A stretch of DNA of 5,411 bases from Glaesserella parasuis (lineage in GTDB: Bacteria > Pseudomonadota > Gammaproteobacteria > Enterobacterales > Pasteurellaceae): the NCBI RefSeq assembly GCF_002015085.1, contig NZ_MUXW01000009.1:1-5411 (forward strand), in the 5' to 3' direction. The translations under genes and the position numbers were made by a program. The first letter of the stretch is position 1. Every line of letters starts with the position of its first letter. Of this stretch, positions 4,110 through 5,411 are shown piece by piece. The notes beneath the pieces are model-generated. The model did not search any database, was not told the DNA's origin, and was given only the letters and a program-made list of their open reading frames with translations.

Positions 4110-4128
4110 TATATTTACTTCATAGGCG

Positions 4129-4147
4129 TCGAAACCTAAACCAAAAG
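4129..4147 (+). repeat. Upstream copy of the antirepressor target site (a1/b1-like)
   Basis: TCGAAA-N6-CCAAAAG here is repeated at 4346-4364 in front of the antirepressor, with the same 6-base spacing and 16 of 19 bases identical. Both parts are complementary to the C4-like RNA between them. Confidence 0.65.
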
Positions 4148-4167
4148 CGGCAATCCGCACCCGTCAG

Positions 4168-4176
4168 ACAAGCGGT
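4168..4176 (+). other. DNA uptake sequence core (Actinobacillus/Mannheimia type)
   Basis: ACAAGCGGT followed by a T-run matches nine bases of the Apl-type uptake signal core ACAAGCGGTC. It is consistent with a Pasteurellaceae host of the pleuropneumoniae/Mannheimia branch. Confidence 0.55.
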
Positions 4177-4199
4177 TTTTTTGTATCAAAATTTTGCAG

Positions 4200-4228
4200 A
4201 TCTATTTTCCTTGCCATTAAAAATAGAT
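4200..4228. promoter_or_regulatory. 9-bp inverted repeat ahead of the C4-like RNA
   Basis: ATCTATTTT (4200-4208) and AAAATAGAT (4220-4228) are perfect inverted repeats with centres 20 bp apart, two helical turns, just before the predicted RNA. The promoter should lie here, but only weak boxes are visible (TTGCAG at 4194-4199, TAGATT at 4224-4229). The arms would cover them, suggesting an operator. Confidence 0.5.
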
Positions 4229-4241
4229 TTGGAAAACTCAA

Positions 4242-4320
4242 TGTCGAGAGGGCGGAGAATACAATACCCGTAAGGGAAATAATCCCGACCGACTTTTGGC
4301 GGTTTTCGAACCTCTCGGCA
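4242..4320 (+). ncRNA. C4-like antisense RNA controlling the antirepressor
   Basis: TGTCGAGAGG (4242-4251) pairs with CCTCTCGGCA (4311-4320) as a 10-bp closing helix with one T-G pair. Inside lie a CCC-GTAA-GGG hairpin (4267-4276) and a GACCG/CGGTT hairpin (4287-4291 with 4300-4304) whose loop carries CTTTTGG. CTTTTGG (4293-4299) and TTTTCGAA (4303-4310) are exactly complementary to CCAAAAG (4358-4364) and TTCGAAAA (4345-4352), in the right order for one bipartite duplex over the antirepressor ribosome binding site. Phage P1/P7 C4 RNA represses ant this way and is processed out of the same leader by RNase P. Closeness to the published C4 family model was not tested. Confidence 0.75.
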
Positions 4321-4344
4321 CCCTATCTAATAGGGAAATCAAAC

Positions 4345-4367
4345 TTCGAAAAAAAAACCAAAAGGAG
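4345..4367 (+). promoter_or_regulatory. Antisense target and ribosome binding site of the antirepressor
   Basis: TTCGAAAA (4345-4352), five A's, then CCAAAAG (4358-4364) overlap the Shine-Dalgarno AAGGAG (4362-4367), seven bases before the ATG. Both blocks are complementary to the C4-like RNA, so its binding would hide the ribosome binding site. Confidence 0.75.
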
Positions 4368-4374
4368 CAGACTT

Positions 4375-5223
4375 ATGTCTCAATCAACTCAACTCTCTAC
4401 ATTCAATTTTGAACAATCATCAATCCGTGTTATTGCAGTAAACAATGAACCTTGGTTCGTTGCAAAAGATGTCTGCGACACATTGGGTATTAAAAATCCT
4501 ACTCAAGCCTTAGAAAACCTTGATGAAGATGAAAGGGCTATGTTTAACATAGGGCTTGAACAACGAGTAAATTTTGATAACAGAGTAAGTGAAATTAACA
4601 TCGTATCAGAAAGCGGAATGTACACTTTAATTCTCCGTTGCCGTGATGCTGTGAAAAAAGGCTCTGTTCCACACCGTTTCAGAAAATGGGTAACAGCTGA
4701 AGTGCTACCGCAAATTCGTAAGACAGGACAGTATTCGCAAAATTCTACGCAAATCGCACCGCTTACAATTACCCCAGAGCAACAACGAGCTATACAGGAA
4801 GCGGTACAACAGGCTCACTATCGAACAGGATTACACTGGCAAGAAATCTACTCTCGGCTCAAAAGCACTTTTAACGTAGCGAAGTATGACCAACTACCGC
4901 AAACAATGTTTGAACACGTTATTAACTTCTTAAACACACTCGGCAATCAATACCGCCCGATTGACCGCAGTAAAAAAGACATCACCATTGCAGGTTTAGA
5001 TGCAGAACAAATTGCCAAATACCTTGTAAGAGCAAGAGCCTTTGCAAAAGAAGTAGAAGTATTTCATCGTAAACTGTACGAAGATTTAGGCATTTCTCGC
5101 TATGTTAAAAACGATATTGCAGGAAAAGCCTACGACATCGCACACGAATTTAACGTATGGCTTGACCCTTTTATTGAACAAGTCTTACCCCAGCTTAATC
5201 AACAACGATTAGCAAGATTTTAA
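4375..5223 (+). CDS. Phage antirepressor, BRO-N plus ORF6C domains
   Basis: This 282-residue antirepressor-type protein would inactivate a phage repressor and favour lytic growth. The BRO-N domain covers about residues 9-120: the strand SSIRVIAVNNEPWFVAKDVC, NPTQALENLDEDER, SESGMYTLILRCR and the closing FRKWVTAEVLPQIRKTGQY, all classic for the family. After a short linker the C-terminal half begins LTITPEQQRAIQEAV and continues WQEIYSRLKSTFNVAKYDQLP, matching the ORF6C domain of other phage antirepressors, with a further helical tail. It follows the C4-like RNA leader in place of P1 ant and is followed by a terminator. It appears complete. The start of its BRO-N domain is duplicated as a broken fragment at 3007-3092. 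The target repressor is not in the window. Confidence 0.92.
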   Translation: MSQSTQLSTFNFEQSSIRVIAVNNEPWFVAKDVCDTLGIKNPTQALENLDEDERAMFNIGLEQRVNFDNRVSEINIVSESGMYTLILRCRDAVKKGSVPHRFRKWVTAEVLPQIRKTGQYSQNSTQIAPLTITPEQQRAIQEAVQQAHYRTGLHWQEIYSRLKSTFNVAKYDQLPQTMFEHVINFLNTLGNQYRPIDRSKKDITIAGLDAEQIAKYLVRARAFAKEVEVFHRKLYEDLGISRYVKNDIAGKAYDIAHEFNVWLDPFIEQVLPQLNQQRLARF

Positions 5224-5245
5224 GCAACAATAAACGACAAACAGA

Positions 5246-5276
5246 CCGCTTGCGACCTAGCGTTGCAAGTGGCTTT
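5246..5276 (+). terminator. Terminator after the antirepressor, built from an uptake-like sequence
   Basis: CCGCTTGC (5246-5253) pairs with GCAAGTGG (5265-5272), one G-T pair, extendable to 10 bp, followed by CTTTTGTGTTT. The left arm, GACCGCTTGC, is a 9/10 match to the reverse complement of the Apl-type uptake signal; inverted uptake sequences acting as terminators are known in Pasteurellaceae. Confidence 0.65.
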
Positions 5277-5318
5277 TGTGTTTCAAAAAAATAATGCGTT
5301 TAATCGCTCAAAAAGTGA

Positions 5319-5347
5319 TTGACGTCGTGCGAGAAAAGTAGTACATT
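5319..5347 (+). promoter_or_regulatory. Possible promoter for the gene beyond the window
   Basis: TTGACG (5319-5324), 17 bases and TACATT (5342-5347) form a plausible sigma-70 promoter. A dyad AATCGCT/AGTGATT (5302-5308 with 5314-5320) adjoins the -35 box. No gene starts before the end of the window. Confidence 0.45.
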
Positions 5348-5411
5348 CCAGCTATGCTTGCAACTCGTACAAGCGAGAGAAAGCGAAATAATTTTACAGC
5401 CCTGAGCAGAA

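Noticed and set aside
4147..4182. GCGG/CCGC/GCGG alternatives followed by seven T's, considered as a terminator or attenuator.
   Set aside because: The helices are only four base pairs with a 13-base loop. The uptake sequence core explains AAGCGGTTTT, and a stronger terminator already stands at 4080-4109.
4241..4273. Ten-codon frame from ATG 4241 inside the C4-like RNA, in the place where P1 has icd.
   Set aside because: It is very short and basic, its ribosome binding site is poor, and its bases are accounted for by the RNA structure.
1..5411. CRISPR array, insertion sequence or attachment site.
   Set aside because: There are no regularly spaced repeats, no transposase or integrase motif, no terminal inverted repeats and no tRNA-end duplication in the window.

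Overview
The window reads as an accessory stretch of a lambda-like (lambdoid) prophage in a Pasteurellaceae genome. The host call rests on an AT-rich composition and a 9-base match (ACAAGCGGT, 4168-4176) to the Actinobacillus/Mannheimia-type DNA uptake sequence, with a second near-match inside the last terminator. It also rests on the gene order zinc-ribbon protein, ninB, ybcO-like, rusA, Q, which is the end of a lambdoid early operon.

Positions 32-2507 (+ strand) hold the recombination and antitermination genes. These are a small zinc-ribbon protein, NinB, a YbcO-like putative nuclease, the RusA Holliday-junction resolvase and a Q-type antiterminator; the last three are joined by 4-base stop/start overlaps. 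A type II hicAB toxin-antitoxin pair is inserted on the opposite strand between ninB and the ybcO-like gene, with its own promoter flanked by an 11-bp repeat.

Positions 2516-3100 contain no large gene but are dense in signals. After a convergent ribbon-helix-helix gene there is what looks like a type I toxin-antitoxin locus of the Ibs/Sib kind. A 19-codon hydrophobic peptide (MPWKLIILVILLVVSNYAY) lies on the - strand with a good ribosome binding site and a consensus-like promoter. A + strand promoter drives a structured RNA antisense to the whole peptide gene. Next to it lies a frameshifted scrap of a BRO-type antirepressor gene, 51/53 identical over its best part to the intact gene 1.4 kb downstream.

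Positions 3073-4109 are a self-contained operon (promoter, dyad operator, two small membrane proteins, terminator) whose function I do not recognise.

Positions 4129-5276 are an antirepressor immunity module. A C4-like antisense RNA (10-bp closing helix) precedes a BRO-N/ORF6C antirepressor. Two segments of the RNA are exactly complementary to two segments at the antirepressor ribosome binding site, and the same bipartite target occurs again upstream of the RNA. This is the logic of the phage P1/P7 c4-ant system. The window ends in non-coding DNA with a possible promoter.

Together the region carries three host- or phage-controlling modules (hicAB, ibs/sib-like, c4/ant-like), two of them built on antisense RNA, plus an unexplained membrane-protein pair.
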